A stretch of DNA of 64,000 nt, from assembly GCF_029892515.1 (NCBI RefSeq), contig NZ_JARXVF010000001.1, positions 1,426,001-1,490,000 on the forward strand. The letters are read 5' to 3'. This document shows positions 42,167-52,894 of this stretch, piece by piece. The stretch's first letter is position 1, and each line of letters opens with the position of its first letter. The stretch is from Pseudaminobacter soli (ex Li et al. 2025) (GTDB lineage Bacteria > Pseudomonadota > Alphaproteobacteria > Rhizobiales > Rhizobiaceae). The translations under genes and the position numbers were made by a program. The notes under the pieces are model-generated. The model saw only the letters and a list, made by a program, of their open reading frames with translations, ran no database searches and was not told the DNA's origin.

Positions 42167-43384
42167 ATGAAACTGGATTTTTTGACCCTCTATCTGGTCA
42201 TCCTGCTCAACTCGCTCACCCTCACCGTGGTGTGGGGCGCCATCACCGTCGTCTATCGCGGCTTCGATACTGCGCGCTATTGGCTTGCGGCCTCTATTTT
42301 GACGACCGTCGGCGGCGGCATGATGATGTTCGAGGGTGGCGGGCTGTACCTGTTCTTCGGACTCTGCGGCAATGCGCTGGTGATATTCGGCTTTTGCGTC
42401 GAGCGGCTCGGTGTGCTGCACTTTCACGGAGAACGAGGCGGGTGGACGTTCAGCCTTGGCCTCACGGCGATTGCGGTCTGCGCAATGTACGTCGCGCGCG
42501 ACAGCCAGGTGGCGCGCAACGTGGTCTACGCGACGGCACAGATCGTGCCGCTGAGCATGGCCGCCATCTATCTCCTTCAGCCCAAGCGGCGAAGCCTGGG
42601 CGCCATGGTCACAGTGGTGGCAATGGCAGTCGGCATCGTGGGCCAGGGGACGGAGGCGGTGTTGAATTCGCTGCGGCTGCTCGGAGAGCTTTCCACGGAG
42701 GGTTATTACAAGGTCGGCGCATTCTGCCTGCTCACCATCATTTTCGGCGCCATGGTGTGGAACGTAGGCTTCCTGCTGATGGCGGTCGACAGGCTTCAGG
42801 CTGAGCTTGCGCAGCTCGCCGGCACCGACGAGCTGACAGGCCTGCCGAACCGGCGCAGCTTCGTGGAGAGGCTGGCTGCGGAAATGCCACGCGCCCGTCG
42901 CAGCCGGCGCGGCTTTTCCGTGCTGCTGCTCGACCTCGACAACTTCAAGACGATCAACGACAGCCATGGCCACGCCGCCGGCGACCATTGTGTGCAGCAT
43001 TTCGCCCGGCTTGCGGTGCGCCGGCTGCGCGGTCAGGACCTTCTCGCCCGTACCGGCGGCGACGAATTCTGCATCCTGCTGCCCGAGACCAGCCTGCAGC
43101 AGGCGGCAGTGATCGCCGAGGAGCTTGTGCACCTTCTGGCGGCAAACGATGCCTACTGGCGAGGGCATTCCATTCCCGTCACCATCAGCGTCGGCGTGGC
43201 GGAATGGGCGCCCGCGGCAGCCATGACGGTCGATGAGACGCTCGAAGCGGCCGACATGGCCCTCTACGAGGCCAAGCGGAACGGCCGCAACGGCTACGCG
43301 CTGGCGCAGCCCACGGGGCCGGAGCCTGCGGCGGAAAAGGCAGGAAAGGGCGCGGCCGCCGGCCACAGCATCATGCGGGCGTAA
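42167..43384 (+). CDS. Membrane-bound diguanylate cyclase (GGDEF)
   Basis: This 405-residue protein has about six to seven membrane helices in residues 1-205, a short linker helix (LLMAVDRLQAELAQLAGTDE) and a GGDEF domain from about 215 to 370. The active site is intact (ARTGGDEFCILL near residue 296) with LDLDNFKTINDSHGHAAGD before it, and the inhibitory RxxD site (RGQD) sits five residues upstream of GGDEF. It should make cyclic di-GMP from two GTP under product inhibition. There is no EAL domain. The membrane part is a probable sensor of unknown ligand. It stands alone. Confidence 0.93.
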   Translation: MKLDFLTLYLVILLNSLTLTVVWGAITVVYRGFDTARYWLAASILTTVGGGMMMFEGGGLYLFFGLCGNALVIFGFCVERLGVLHFHGERGGWTFSLGLTAIAVCAMYVARDSQVARNVVYATAQIVPLSMAAIYLLQPKRRSLGAMVTVVAMAVGIVGQGTEAVLNSLRLLGELSTEGYYKVGAFCLLTIIFGAMVWNVGFLLMAVDRLQAELAQLAGTDELTGLPNRRSFVERLAAEMPRARRSRRGFSVLLLDLDNFKTINDSHGHAAGDHCVQHFARLAVRRLRGQDLLARTGGDEFCILLPETSLQQAAVIAEELVHLLAANDAYWRGHSIPVTISVGVAEWAPAAAMTVDETLEAADMALYEAKRNGRNGYALAQPTGPEPAAEKAGKGAAAGHSIMRA

Positions 43385-43386
43385 AG

Positions 43387-45993
43387 CTACATCCGGCGGA
43401 TCGGCGCGCCGAGCTGCAGAAAATCGCGCTCGCGGCAGGTGAGCACCAGCACCTGCTGGTTCTGCGCCGCCTTGCCGAGAACCAGATGCATGCGCTCCAG
43501 CCGCGCTTCGTCGGTGTTGACCAGCGCGTCGTCCAGCACGATGCAGGCCTCCTGCCCGGCTTCGCGCAGTATATCGGCCAGCGCAATGCGGGTGATGACG
43601 GCAATTTGCTCGCGCGCGCCGACGCTCAGGGCTCCAAAGGGCTCGGCCACGCCATTGCGCACCAGCTGCTCGATCTCGAAGGTCTCGTCGTGGAGGACGA
43701 TGTCGCTGTCGGCCTGGATGAGCCGCAGATAGGGCGCCGAACGCTCGCGCACGGGTGCCAGCCAGCGATCCTTGGTTTCGCGCTGGGCGTCAGTCAGAGC
43801 GGCGTGGAGCAGCCTTGCCGCCTCCGCTTCCAGCGTCATCGACTTGAGCTTAACCTCGGCGGCGACGGTCTGGCCCTCGAGCATGGCAAGTTTTTCGCCG
43901 AGACCGTCCTTGCCGAGCGCGCGCAGCTCCGCTTCGATCTCCCGCTTTTGCCCGTCCAGCTTGCGGATATCGGCCTCGATCTCGCGCTCCGACTGCTCGG
44001 CCTGTTTTAGGGCAATCTGCTTGGCTTCCGGATCGGCGCCGGCAAGTGCCGCCCGGGCGGCATCGCGCGCCGCCACAGCAGCCTGAAATGCCTGCCGCTC
44101 GCGCTCGACCTCTTCTTCCAGAAGGCGGTCATCGGCGGTGGCGCGCGCGGACGCAAGTTCTTCCCGCAGCCTGGCGCACCGTGCTTCGGCAACCGAGACG
44201 CGCTCGTTCAGCACAGCCAGATCACGCCTTGCTGCCTCGACCGCGCCGCGACGCTCCCGCAACTCGGTCTCCGCCCCGCGCAGTTGCGTCTCGATCTCGA
44301 TGCTGGCGCGGCGCGCGGCCTCGATGTCGGCCAGCTCGATGGCCTCCGCCTCGCCGCCTTCGGCCAGAAGCGCGTTGCGCGCCAGTTCCTGGCGCAGCGC
44401 CTCAATGCCGCTCGGCGCAAGGGCCGTAACGGTCGCGCCGTGCGTCTTCACCTCGGTGCGGGCAGCATCCTGCTGACGCAGCGCCGTGCGTGCCGCGGCG
44501 ATGTCGGCAAGGCCGAGCCGGCGCAGCGCGCTTTCAAGCGCCTGTCCGGCCTGGTCTGCCGCCCGTGCCAGTTCCTCCGTCCCGCCCCCGGGATGGATGC
44601 CGATCTCGCCATAGCCTTCGAGCACAAGCACGGTGTCGCGCGACAGCGAAAGCTCCGCTTTGGCGGCCTTGCCGCCGACATGTGCGCCCTGCCCCGCCGA
44701 AGGGTGAAGCGTGATGCGCACGCTGGCCGCCTCCAGCCGCATGCGCGCCTGCTCGACGCCGCGCTCCAGCTTTTCCAGCGCAGCGACGTCCTCTGCCGTC
44801 AGGGTCGCGCCCTGCACGAGCGCCAGCGCCTTGCGGCGGGCTTCGTCCGCCTCCTCGGCAAGCTTCAGCTGGCCGGTCAGGCGCGATACGGCCTGCGCCG
44901 CCTGCCGGCGGGCAAGGGCCTGCTCCATGCCACGCAGCCGGGCCGTGGCGGCGCGTTCGGCCTCGACCACCTCATCCAGACGCGTCGCCGCCTGCGCCGT
45001 GACGCCCTCAAGCCGGGCGAGCGCCGCCGCCGCCTCGTCGCGCGCCGAGCGCGACGCTTCCGAAGCGCCGAGTTCGGCCGCAAGATCGGCGACGAGTTTT
45101 TGCCGGGTCGCATTGCGGGCGACAGCCGCCTCGTGCCTGAGCTTTGCCCGCTCGGCCCCACTCTCGGCGGCGCGAAGCGTTTCCTCAAGGCCGGACACAG
45201 CGGCAAAGGCCTCCCGCGCGGCCGCGGCGCGCTTGCGGGCAACCTCGAGGATGTCATCGCGTTGGTGGCGGGCGAGGATATTCTGGATGCCGGCGAGGCG
45301 ATTGACGCGCTCGTCGTGCTCGGCCATCTGCCGCTTCAGCTCGACCAGTTGCTGGCGGTCGTCTTCGATCTTCACGGCAAGCGACTTGAAGTCGCCGCGC
45401 GGGTTTCCGCGCTTGTCCCAGAACTGGTCCCGACGTGCCTCCGCCGCCGCCAAAAGGGCACGGCCGCGCTCGCCGCCGGTGACCTGGCCGATCTCGCGCT
45501 CCAGCGCGGAGGCCAGATGGTTGCGCCCGGCGCCGACGCCAAGCTGCCGGTGCGACATGCCCTGCTCGACCCAGAGCAGGCCGAACACGCCGTGATGCTC
45601 CTGCGGTTTCGTACCGCCCGAACTCGACGGCGTGAAGCCGAACATCTCGGCAAGCTTATCCTCAACCGCGTCGCCCGTGTAGCGCTCGCCATTCCCGGCA
45701 AGTTCCGCCTCCTGCCGCTGGCAGAACGCCTTGCGCAGGCGCCAGATGACCCCTGCGCGTTCGAATTCAAGTGCGACTTCGGGCCGGACCGACTGGTTGT
45801 AGGGCTGCATTGCCGCGGCCGCAGCGCCGCCCACCCGGTGGCGCTCGAACAGCGCGCCGCGCAGGGCGGCAAGCAGGGTCGATTTGCCGGCTTCATTGTC
45901 GCCGACAATAACGTTCAGCCCATCGCCGAGATCGTCGATGACGACATGGCCGAGTTTGCGGAAATCCTTGACCTCGATGCGGCGCAGCTTCAT
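43387..45993 (-). CDS. YhaN-like SMC/SbcC-type ATPase
   Basis: The protein has 868 residues from ATG 45993. The N-terminal half-site shows MKLRRIEVKDFRKLGHVVID and Walker A VGDNEAGKSTLLAALRG. A long coiled-coil region (residues about 190-720) carries an apparent central hinge (about 430-470). The C-terminus has LSVGAREQIAVITRIALADI (signature) and the Walker B CIVLDDALVNTDEARLERM. With the exonuclease gene just upstream it should form an SbcCD/Rad50-Mre11-like nuclease-ATPase pair (YhaN-YhaO type) acting on DNA ends. The start codon lies within the TGAGATG junction; a start at 46008, overlapping yhaO by 14 bases, is equally possible. Confidence 0.9.
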   Translation of the reverse strand: MKLRRIEVKDFRKLGHVVIDDLGDGLNVIVGDNEAGKSTLLAALRGALFERHRVGGAAAAAMQPYNQSVRPEVALEFERAGVIWRLRKAFCQRQEAELAGNGERYTGDAVEDKLAEMFGFTPSSSGGTKPQEHHGVFGLLWVEQGMSHRQLGVGAGRNHLASALEREIGQVTGGERGRALLAAAEARRDQFWDKRGNPRGDFKSLAVKIEDDRQQLVELKRQMAEHDERVNRLAGIQNILARHQRDDILEVARKRAAAAREAFAAVSGLEETLRAAESGAERAKLRHEAAVARNATRQKLVADLAAELGASEASRSARDEAAAALARLEGVTAQAATRLDEVVEAERAATARLRGMEQALARRQAAQAVSRLTGQLKLAEEADEARRKALALVQGATLTAEDVAALEKLERGVEQARMRLEAASVRITLHPSAGQGAHVGGKAAKAELSLSRDTVLVLEGYGEIGIHPGGGTEELARAADQAGQALESALRRLGLADIAAARTALRQQDAARTEVKTHGATVTALAPSGIEALRQELARNALLAEGGEAEAIELADIEAARRASIEIETQLRGAETELRERRGAVEAARRDLAVLNERVSVAEARCARLREELASARATADDRLLEEEVERERQAFQAAVAARDAARAALAGADPEAKQIALKQAEQSEREIEADIRKLDGQKREIEAELRALGKDGLGEKLAMLEGQTVAAEVKLKSMTLEAEAARLLHAALTDAQRETKDRWLAPVRERSAPYLRLIQADSDIVLHDETFEIEQLVRNGVAEPFGALSVGAREQIAVITRIALADILREAGQEACIVLDDALVNTDEARLERMHLVLGKAAQNQQVLVLTCRERDFLQLGAPIRRM

Positions 45994-45994
45994 C

Positions 45995-47119
45995 TCAGCG
46001 CCCGCCATTCATGTGGTCGACATACATCATGCGCAGCGCAACGCGCGCGGCCGCCGCCTGCGGGTCTGCATCATTGGCCGCCTGGGCCTTCAGCCGCTCG
46101 ACCGCCAGCCGCACGAAGCCCGAAGAGTCCAGCGCATCGAGATCGTCGTCGGTCGGCTCTTCGAACAGGCCCGCATCGTCGATATCGAGATGGTGGAAGC
46201 GGTTGCGCCACTTCTCCAGCTCGATTTCGAGCTGATAACGCTCGGCAAGGCTGATGCCGCCTTTGAGCGTCAGCGAAACGACGCGGCGGGCGGCCTCTGA
46301 CTCAAGTTCGGCCAGCGCGTCGAGCCCGGCATTGCAGGTTCCGTCCAACATCTCGGCTTCGACCTGATGCCACTGGTAATGGCTCACCGGCACGGTCTCG
46401 ACGCGCTCCGGCGCATCCGGCCCGTCGAGCTCGACGATGTGGACGAAGCCGGAGCGGTTGGCACGGTGGCGGTCGGTTTCCGGCGTGCCGGAATACCAGG
46501 TACGCGAGGCGATCTGCAGCGAGCCGTGCCAATCGCCCAGTGCCAGATAGGCTAGGCCGGCCGTGCTGGCGCGATTGTCCGGGATCTCGTTGCTGGCTTC
46601 GGCAGCGCCCGGCAGGCGGTTGGCCACGCTACCATGGGCGAGGCCGATGCGGATGGCGCCTTCCGGCGTCGCCGCCGTGTCGAACCACTCCGTCTGGTCG
46701 AGCGACTCGCGCCGGCGGGTGAGCGGCGCGGGCAGAATGACGGCCCGGCCGTCCCAACCCTCGATCGGCTGCGGCCGGTCTGCGATGACGATGTTTTCTT
46801 CCGGCCCCATCTGGCGCAGGCGGCTCCAGACACTGTGGGCGAGTGCGGCATCGTGATTGCCGGGGAGAAAAATCCAGCGGCCGGAAAAGGGTTTTAGCGC
46901 ATCCAGCGTGCGCAGGATGGTGCGGTCCTGCACCTCGTTGCTGTCGAAGGCATCACCCGCCACCAGCACGGCATCGACGTTGCGGGCGGCTGCAAGCCGG
47001 GCCACCTCGCCGATGGTGGCGATGCGCTGGCTGCGCAACTCGGCACCCGCATCCCCCGGTATGGAACCGAAGGGCTTGCCGATCTGCCAGTCCGCCGTGT
47101 GAAGAAACCGGAACGCCAT
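45995..47119 (-). CDS. YhaO-like DNA repair exonuclease (SbcD/Mre11 type)
   Basis: This 374-residue metallophosphoesterase carries all family motifs in order: FLHTADWQIG near residue 5, VLVAGDAFDS near 52, FLPGNHDAAL near 84, LAHGSV near 160 and LALGDWHG near 193. The C-terminal third (about 260-374) is the capping and partner-binding domain. It should be the nuclease subunit with the YhaN-like ATPase that follows. The start MAFRFLHTADWQIG is the family norm. The gap upstream is shared with the universal stress gene. Confidence 0.92.
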   Translation of the reverse strand: MAFRFLHTADWQIGKPFGSIPGDAGAELRSQRIATIGEVARLAAARNVDAVLVAGDAFDSNEVQDRTILRTLDALKPFSGRWIFLPGNHDAALAHSVWSRLRQMGPEENIVIADRPQPIEGWDGRAVILPAPLTRRRESLDQTEWFDTAATPEGAIRIGLAHGSVANRLPGAAEASNEIPDNRASTAGLAYLALGDWHGSLQIASRTWYSGTPETDRHRANRSGFVHIVELDGPDAPERVETVPVSHYQWHQVEAEMLDGTCNAGLDALAELESEAARRVVSLTLKGGISLAERYQLEIELEKWRNRFHHLDIDDAGLFEEPTDDDLDALDSSGFVRLAVERLKAQAANDADPQAAAARVALRMMYVDHMNGGR

Positions 47120-47310
47120 GCCGCCTTGTCGTCTGTCCCCGCCTGCTCATTCGGCAGGTGCTGAATTCGTGGTCTGTTAACCCTGTCCCACATATCCGCG
47201 CTCGGGCCGGCCCGCGCAAGCCCGGCAACCGCGTTAAGCACCGGAAAGTCCCGCCATCCGAGCGCTTCTGGACCAACAGTCGCCACTGTGCACGTGGAAG
47301 CTTTGGGTGT

Positions 47311-47324
47311 TTGATCCATATCAA
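47311..47324. promoter_or_regulatory. FNR/FixK box upstream of usp
   Basis: TTGATCCATATCAA matches TTGAT-N4-ATCAA perfectly. Its centre is about 62 bases before the universal stress ATG. The symmetric site could also act on the divergent yhaO gene, but the spacing (about 200 bases) favours usp. Confidence 0.85.
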
Positions 47325-47379
47325 GGACGGATTGAGCCGGCCGGGCGATAGTGATTTCGACGAGAGAAAGGACGCGGGA

Positions 47380-47829
47380 ATGTACAAGCACATCCTCATT
47401 GCCACCGACGGATCGGAGCTGGCGCAGAAGGGCGTCGAGAGCGGCCTTTCACTGGCGAAGTCGCTCGACGCCAAGGTCCTTGTGCTGACAGTGACCGAGC
47501 CATTCCCGGTCTACGGCATGGCCGGAAATTTCGCCTGGGTCGGCAGCCCCGCCGACATCGAAGGCTACAACCAGAGCAGCAAGGAATTCGCCCAGAGAGT
47601 TCTTGGCGCGGCAAAGGAAGCCGCCGACAAGGCTGGCGTGCAGGTCGAGACCGTGCACGCTGACGACAGCACGCCGGCGGAAGCCATCCTCGCCACCACG
47701 GAAACCGACGGATGCGACCTGATCGTGATGGCCTCGCACGGCCGGCGCGGATTGAACCGCATCCTGCTCGGCAGCCAGACGCTGGAAGTGGTGACGCGCA
47801 GCAAGGTGCCGGTGCTGGTCATCAAGTAG
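47380..47829 (+). CDS. Universal stress protein, UspA family
   Basis: This 149-residue protein has one Usp domain: MYKHILIATDGSELAQKGVE at the start and the ATP-binding motif VMASHGRRGLNRILLGSQTLEVVTRSKVPVLVIK at the end (G-2x-G-9x-G(S/T)), so it belongs to the ATP-binding subgroup. Such proteins help survival in low oxygen and stationary phase. I used ATG 47380 because similarity starts there; the longer frame is a shadow of yhaO. A perfect FNR/FixK box upstream points to induction at low oxygen. Confidence 0.93.
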   Translation: MYKHILIATDGSELAQKGVESGLSLAKSLDAKVLVLTVTEPFPVYGMAGNFAWVGSPADIEGYNQSSKEFAQRVLGAAKEAADKAGVQVETVHADDSTPAEAILATTETDGCDLIVMASHGRRGLNRILLGSQTLEVVTRSKVPVLVIK

Positions 47830-47833
47830 TCAG

Positions 47834-47881
47834 AGCATGATCCCGAAAAGTGGAAACCGGTTTTCGGAAAAGATCATGCTC
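47834..47881. repeat. Rhizobial intergenic palindrome
   Basis: GAGCATGATC and GATCATGCTC flank an inner imperfect palindrome (CCGAAAA...TTTTCGG). This motif recurs throughout rhizobial genomes between genes. It lies directly behind the universal stress gene and can fold into a hairpin. Confidence 0.8.
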
Positions 47882-47945
47882 CAATCTAGCTGAATACCGG
47901 CGGCCGGGCGCTCAAAGACCCTCTCTCAACCGGCTGCCGTTCAGC

Positions 47946-47980
47946 GCCCCTCTCCCTTGCCCCGGGAGGGGGGCCTTTTT
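47946..47980 (+). terminator. Terminator between usp and fdsA
   Basis: A GC-rich stem (GCCCCTCTCCC / GGGAGGGGGGC) is followed by CTTTTT on the plus strand. It probably ends usp transcription and may also serve the convergent fds operon. Confidence 0.65.
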
Positions 47981-48039
47981 CTGCAGCTACCTTGCGGGGT
48001 GTATCCGGAGGCGCAGGCACGGATACAGGAGAACAGCAG

Positions 48040-50825
48040 CTACTCCGCCGCCTCCACATGCCGGACCTTGCCGATGCGCGCGGCGCAATACTTGAACTCC
48101 GGGATCTTGCCGTAAGGATCGAGCATCGGGTTGGTCAGTTTGTTGGCCGGGCTTTCATTGAAGCAGAACGGCATGAAGATCGTGCCATCGGCAACCTCGC
48201 GGTCGGCGCGCAGGATGGCTTCGACGATGCCACGCCGCGTCTCCACCGTGATCCTGTCGCCGGGGGCAAGGCCATTTCGCGCGATCTCGTATGGGTTCAT
48301 GGCGGCGATGCCATAGGGCTCGATGGCGTCGAGCACGCCGGCCCGGCGCGTCATGGCGCCGGTGTGCCAGTGCTCCAAGAGACGTCCGGTGGTGAGCACC
48401 AGCGGATAGGTTTCGTCCGGCACCTCGTCGGGCGGCAGAAGGTCGGCCGGCACGATGCGCCCGCGCCCGTCCGCGGTCGGGAAGCCGGAGGAAAAAACCA
48501 CCTCGTTGCCGGGCTTGTCGTCGGCATCGGCCGGATAGATCACCGAATCCTCGCGCTCGATGCGCTCCCAGGAAATGTGGTTCAGCGAGGGCATGACGCT
48601 CGCCATCTCGGTGTAGACCTCCGACACATCGCCGTAGTGCCAGTCGAGCCCGACACGCTCGGCGAGGTCGACGATAATCTCCCAGTCCTGCCGCGCCTCG
48701 CCGGGCATGTCGAGCGCGGGCCGCCCCATCTGCACCTGTCGGTTGGTGTTGGTGTAGGTACCGCGCTTTTCGGCATGAGCCGATGCCGGCAGGATGACGT
48801 CGGCGTGCCAGGCGGTCTCGGTGAAGAAGATGTCCTGCACCACCAGGTGCTCGAGCATGGCCAGCGCCTTGCGGGCGTGGGTCTGGTCAGGGTCAGACAT
48901 GGCCGGGTTTTCGCCCATGATGTACATGCCCCGGATTTCGCCGGCGTGGATGGCATCGACGATCTCGACCACGGTCAGGCCCGTCTTCGGGTCCAGCGTC
49001 TGGCCCCAGAAATTCTCGTACTGGCTGCGGATATCTACGTTCACCACCGACTTGTAGTCGGGGTAGTACATCGGGATCAGTCCGGCATCTGAGGCGCCCT
49101 GCACATTGTTCTGCCCGCGCAGAGGGTGCAACCCGGTGCCCGGCCGGCCGACCTGGCCGGTGATCAGCGACAGCGCGATCAGGCAGCGCGAATTGTCGGT
49201 GCCATGGACATGCTGCGAAATACCCATGCCCCAGAAAATGATCGAGTGCTCGGACTTGGCATAGGTGCGCGCCACATCGCGCAGCACGGCAGCTTCAACG
49301 CCGCAGACCGGCGCCATCGCTTCGGGCGAAAAATCCTTCACCTTGGCCTTCAGCGCCTCGAAGCCGGAGACATTGGCCTGGATGTACTGCTCGTCGTAGA
49401 GCTTTTCCTCGATGATGGTGTGGATGAGCGCGTTCAGCAGCGCGACGTCGCTGCCGGCGGTGAATTTCAGCGCATAGGTCGCGTGGCGCATCAGGTCCTG
49501 GCCGCGCGGGTCGATGACGATCAGCTTCTTGCCGCGCTTGGCTGCCTGCTTGAAGAAGGTCGCCGCCACCGGGTGGTTGACCGTGGGCCGCGCGCCGATG
49601 ACGATGATGCAATCGGCTTTCATCGCATCGTTGAAGGGCGCCGACACCGCACCCGAGCCGACGCCTTCCATCAGCGCCGCGACAGAGGACGCGTGGCAGA
49701 GCCGCGTGCAGTGGTCGACATTGTTAGTCCCAAAACCCTGCCGCACCAGCTTCTGGAACAGATAGGCCTCCTCGTTGGAGCCCTTGGCCGAGCCGAAGCC
49801 GGCCAGCGCCTTGCCGCCACGCGCGTCGAGGATCGATTTCAGCCCGCCAGCGGCGCGCTCCATCGCTTCTTCCCATGTCGCCTCGCGGAACACCGTGAGC
49901 GGATCGACGCCGCGTAGATCGGCGTTAGCATCCTTCGGCGCATCGTCGCGGCGGATCAGCGGCTTGGTTAGGCGCTCGAGCGACATGGCATAGTCGAAGC
50001 CGAAGCGGCCCTTGACGCAGAGCCGGTTCTGGTTGGCAAAGCCATCGCGACCATCGACCTGGACGATGCGATTTTCCTTCACCGCCACCCGCGTCTGGCA
50101 GCCGACACCGCAGAACGGGCAGAGCGTGTCCACCACGCGATCGAATGAGTGCACGGCGCGGGTGCGGAACTCCTTGTCCATCAGCGATTTTTCGTAGAGC
50201 GCGCCGGTGGGGCAGGCCTGCACGCATTCGCCGCAGGTCACGCAGGTCGAGTGCCCCATCGGATCGTGCATGTCGAAGACGGGGATGGAATGATCGCTTC
50301 GCCCCGCCATGCCGATGACGTCGTTGACCTGCACCTCGCGACACGCGCGCACGCAGGCATTGCAGGCGATGCAGGCATCGAGATTGACCGCGATGGCGGG
50401 ATTGGAGATGTCGAATTCGGCTGCCTCACCGTTGAGCTTTGAGGGATAGCGGCGGCTGCCCGAAATGCCCATGGAGGCTGCCCACTGCCAGAAGGCGGAC
50501 TGGTTGTCCGGCCCCTCCTCCGCTGGGCGCATATTGCTGGCCAGAAGCTCGAACACCATTTCGCGCGACTTTTTCGCGCGTTCGGTGTCGGTGTGGACCA
50601 CCATTCCCTCGGCCGGCTTGCGGATGCAGGAGGCGGTCAGCACGCGCTCGCCCTCGACATCCGCCATGCAGGCACGGCAATTGCCGTCGGGCCGATAGCC
50701 GGGCAGGTCGACATGGCACAGATGCGGGATCAGCGTGCCCTCGCGCTTAGCCACATCCCAGATGGTCTCGCCTTCTGCGGCGACGACCGGCTTTCCGTCG
50801 AGCGTGAATTTGATCGTGCCAGCCA

Positions 50826-50826
<1 letters not shown>
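48040..50826 (-). CDS. fdsA: Formate dehydrogenase alpha subunit (Mo/W, NAD-linked type)
   Basis: This 928-residue subunit oxidises formate to CO2 at a bis-pterin metal centre. In order it has an N-terminal [2Fe-2S] domain (CHVDLPGYRPDGNCRACM, then C), two [4Fe-4S] motifs (CIACNACVRAC and CVTCGECVQACPTG), the catalytic-domain cluster CPFCGVGC, the metal ligand Cys in DHCTRLCHASS (Cys, not selenocysteine), and the C-terminal molydop-binding domain. The ATG at 50826 shares one base with the fdsB stop (TGATG); a GTG one codon upstream is possible. It is the last gene of the moeA-tusA-fdsGB-fdsA operon. Confidence 0.95.
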
Positions 50827-52514
<1,688 letters not shown>

Positions 52515-52604
52515 CTGCGCCACCTCCCGCATTTCGCGTCGACGTCGGAGCAATGCCAGCCTGCAACCACTTTACGGCAAGCCAATCAGGTGACGCTAGG
52601 TAAA

Positions 52605-52850
52605 TCAACCCCCACCATTGACGACCCCGTTTGCCTTCTCGATCACGAACACGATGCGGCCATCCTGCCGTTCGGTTGCCACCAGAAGGTCGCCGGTCTC
52701 GGAGAGAAGGCTGGGAATATCGATGGAAGCGAGCGGGTCGGTGCACACGACCTCGATCCGCTCGCCCGAGGCGAGCCCGCGAAGCGCCTTGCGGGTCTTC
52801 AACGCCGGCAAGGGACATTTTAGTCCGCTCAGATCAAGCTTCGTCGTCAT
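52605..52850 (-). CDS. TusA-family sulfur carrier protein
   Basis: This 81-residue protein has the TusA core: MTTKLDLSGLKCPLPALKTR with the persulfide-accepting Cys12 in the CPxP motif. It accepts sulfur from a cysteine desulfurase and passes it on. Lying between moeA and the formate dehydrogenase genes, it may feed sulfur to FdhD or to molybdopterin assembly rather than to tRNA. It starts 44 bases after moeA and ends 90 bases before fdsB. Confidence 0.92.
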   Translation of the reverse strand: MTTKLDLSGLKCPLPALKTRKALRGLASGERIEVVCTDPLASIDIPSLLSETGDLLVATERQDGRIVFVIEKANGVVNGGG

Positions 52851-52894
52851 GTCGCGCCACGATGAGGCATCGGTGCCTATTTGGTCAATCGAAC

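Noticed and set aside
41728-42168. 146-codon minus-strand frame before the SMR gene
   Set aside because: No ribosome site or family was found, and it overlaps the divergent promoter region. A small real peptide cannot be fully excluded.
44284-46254. 656-codon plus-strand frame opposite the YhaN/YhaO genes
   Set aside because: It is antisense to two genes with clear ATPase and phosphoesterase motifs and is Arg/Leu/Gln-rich without domains.
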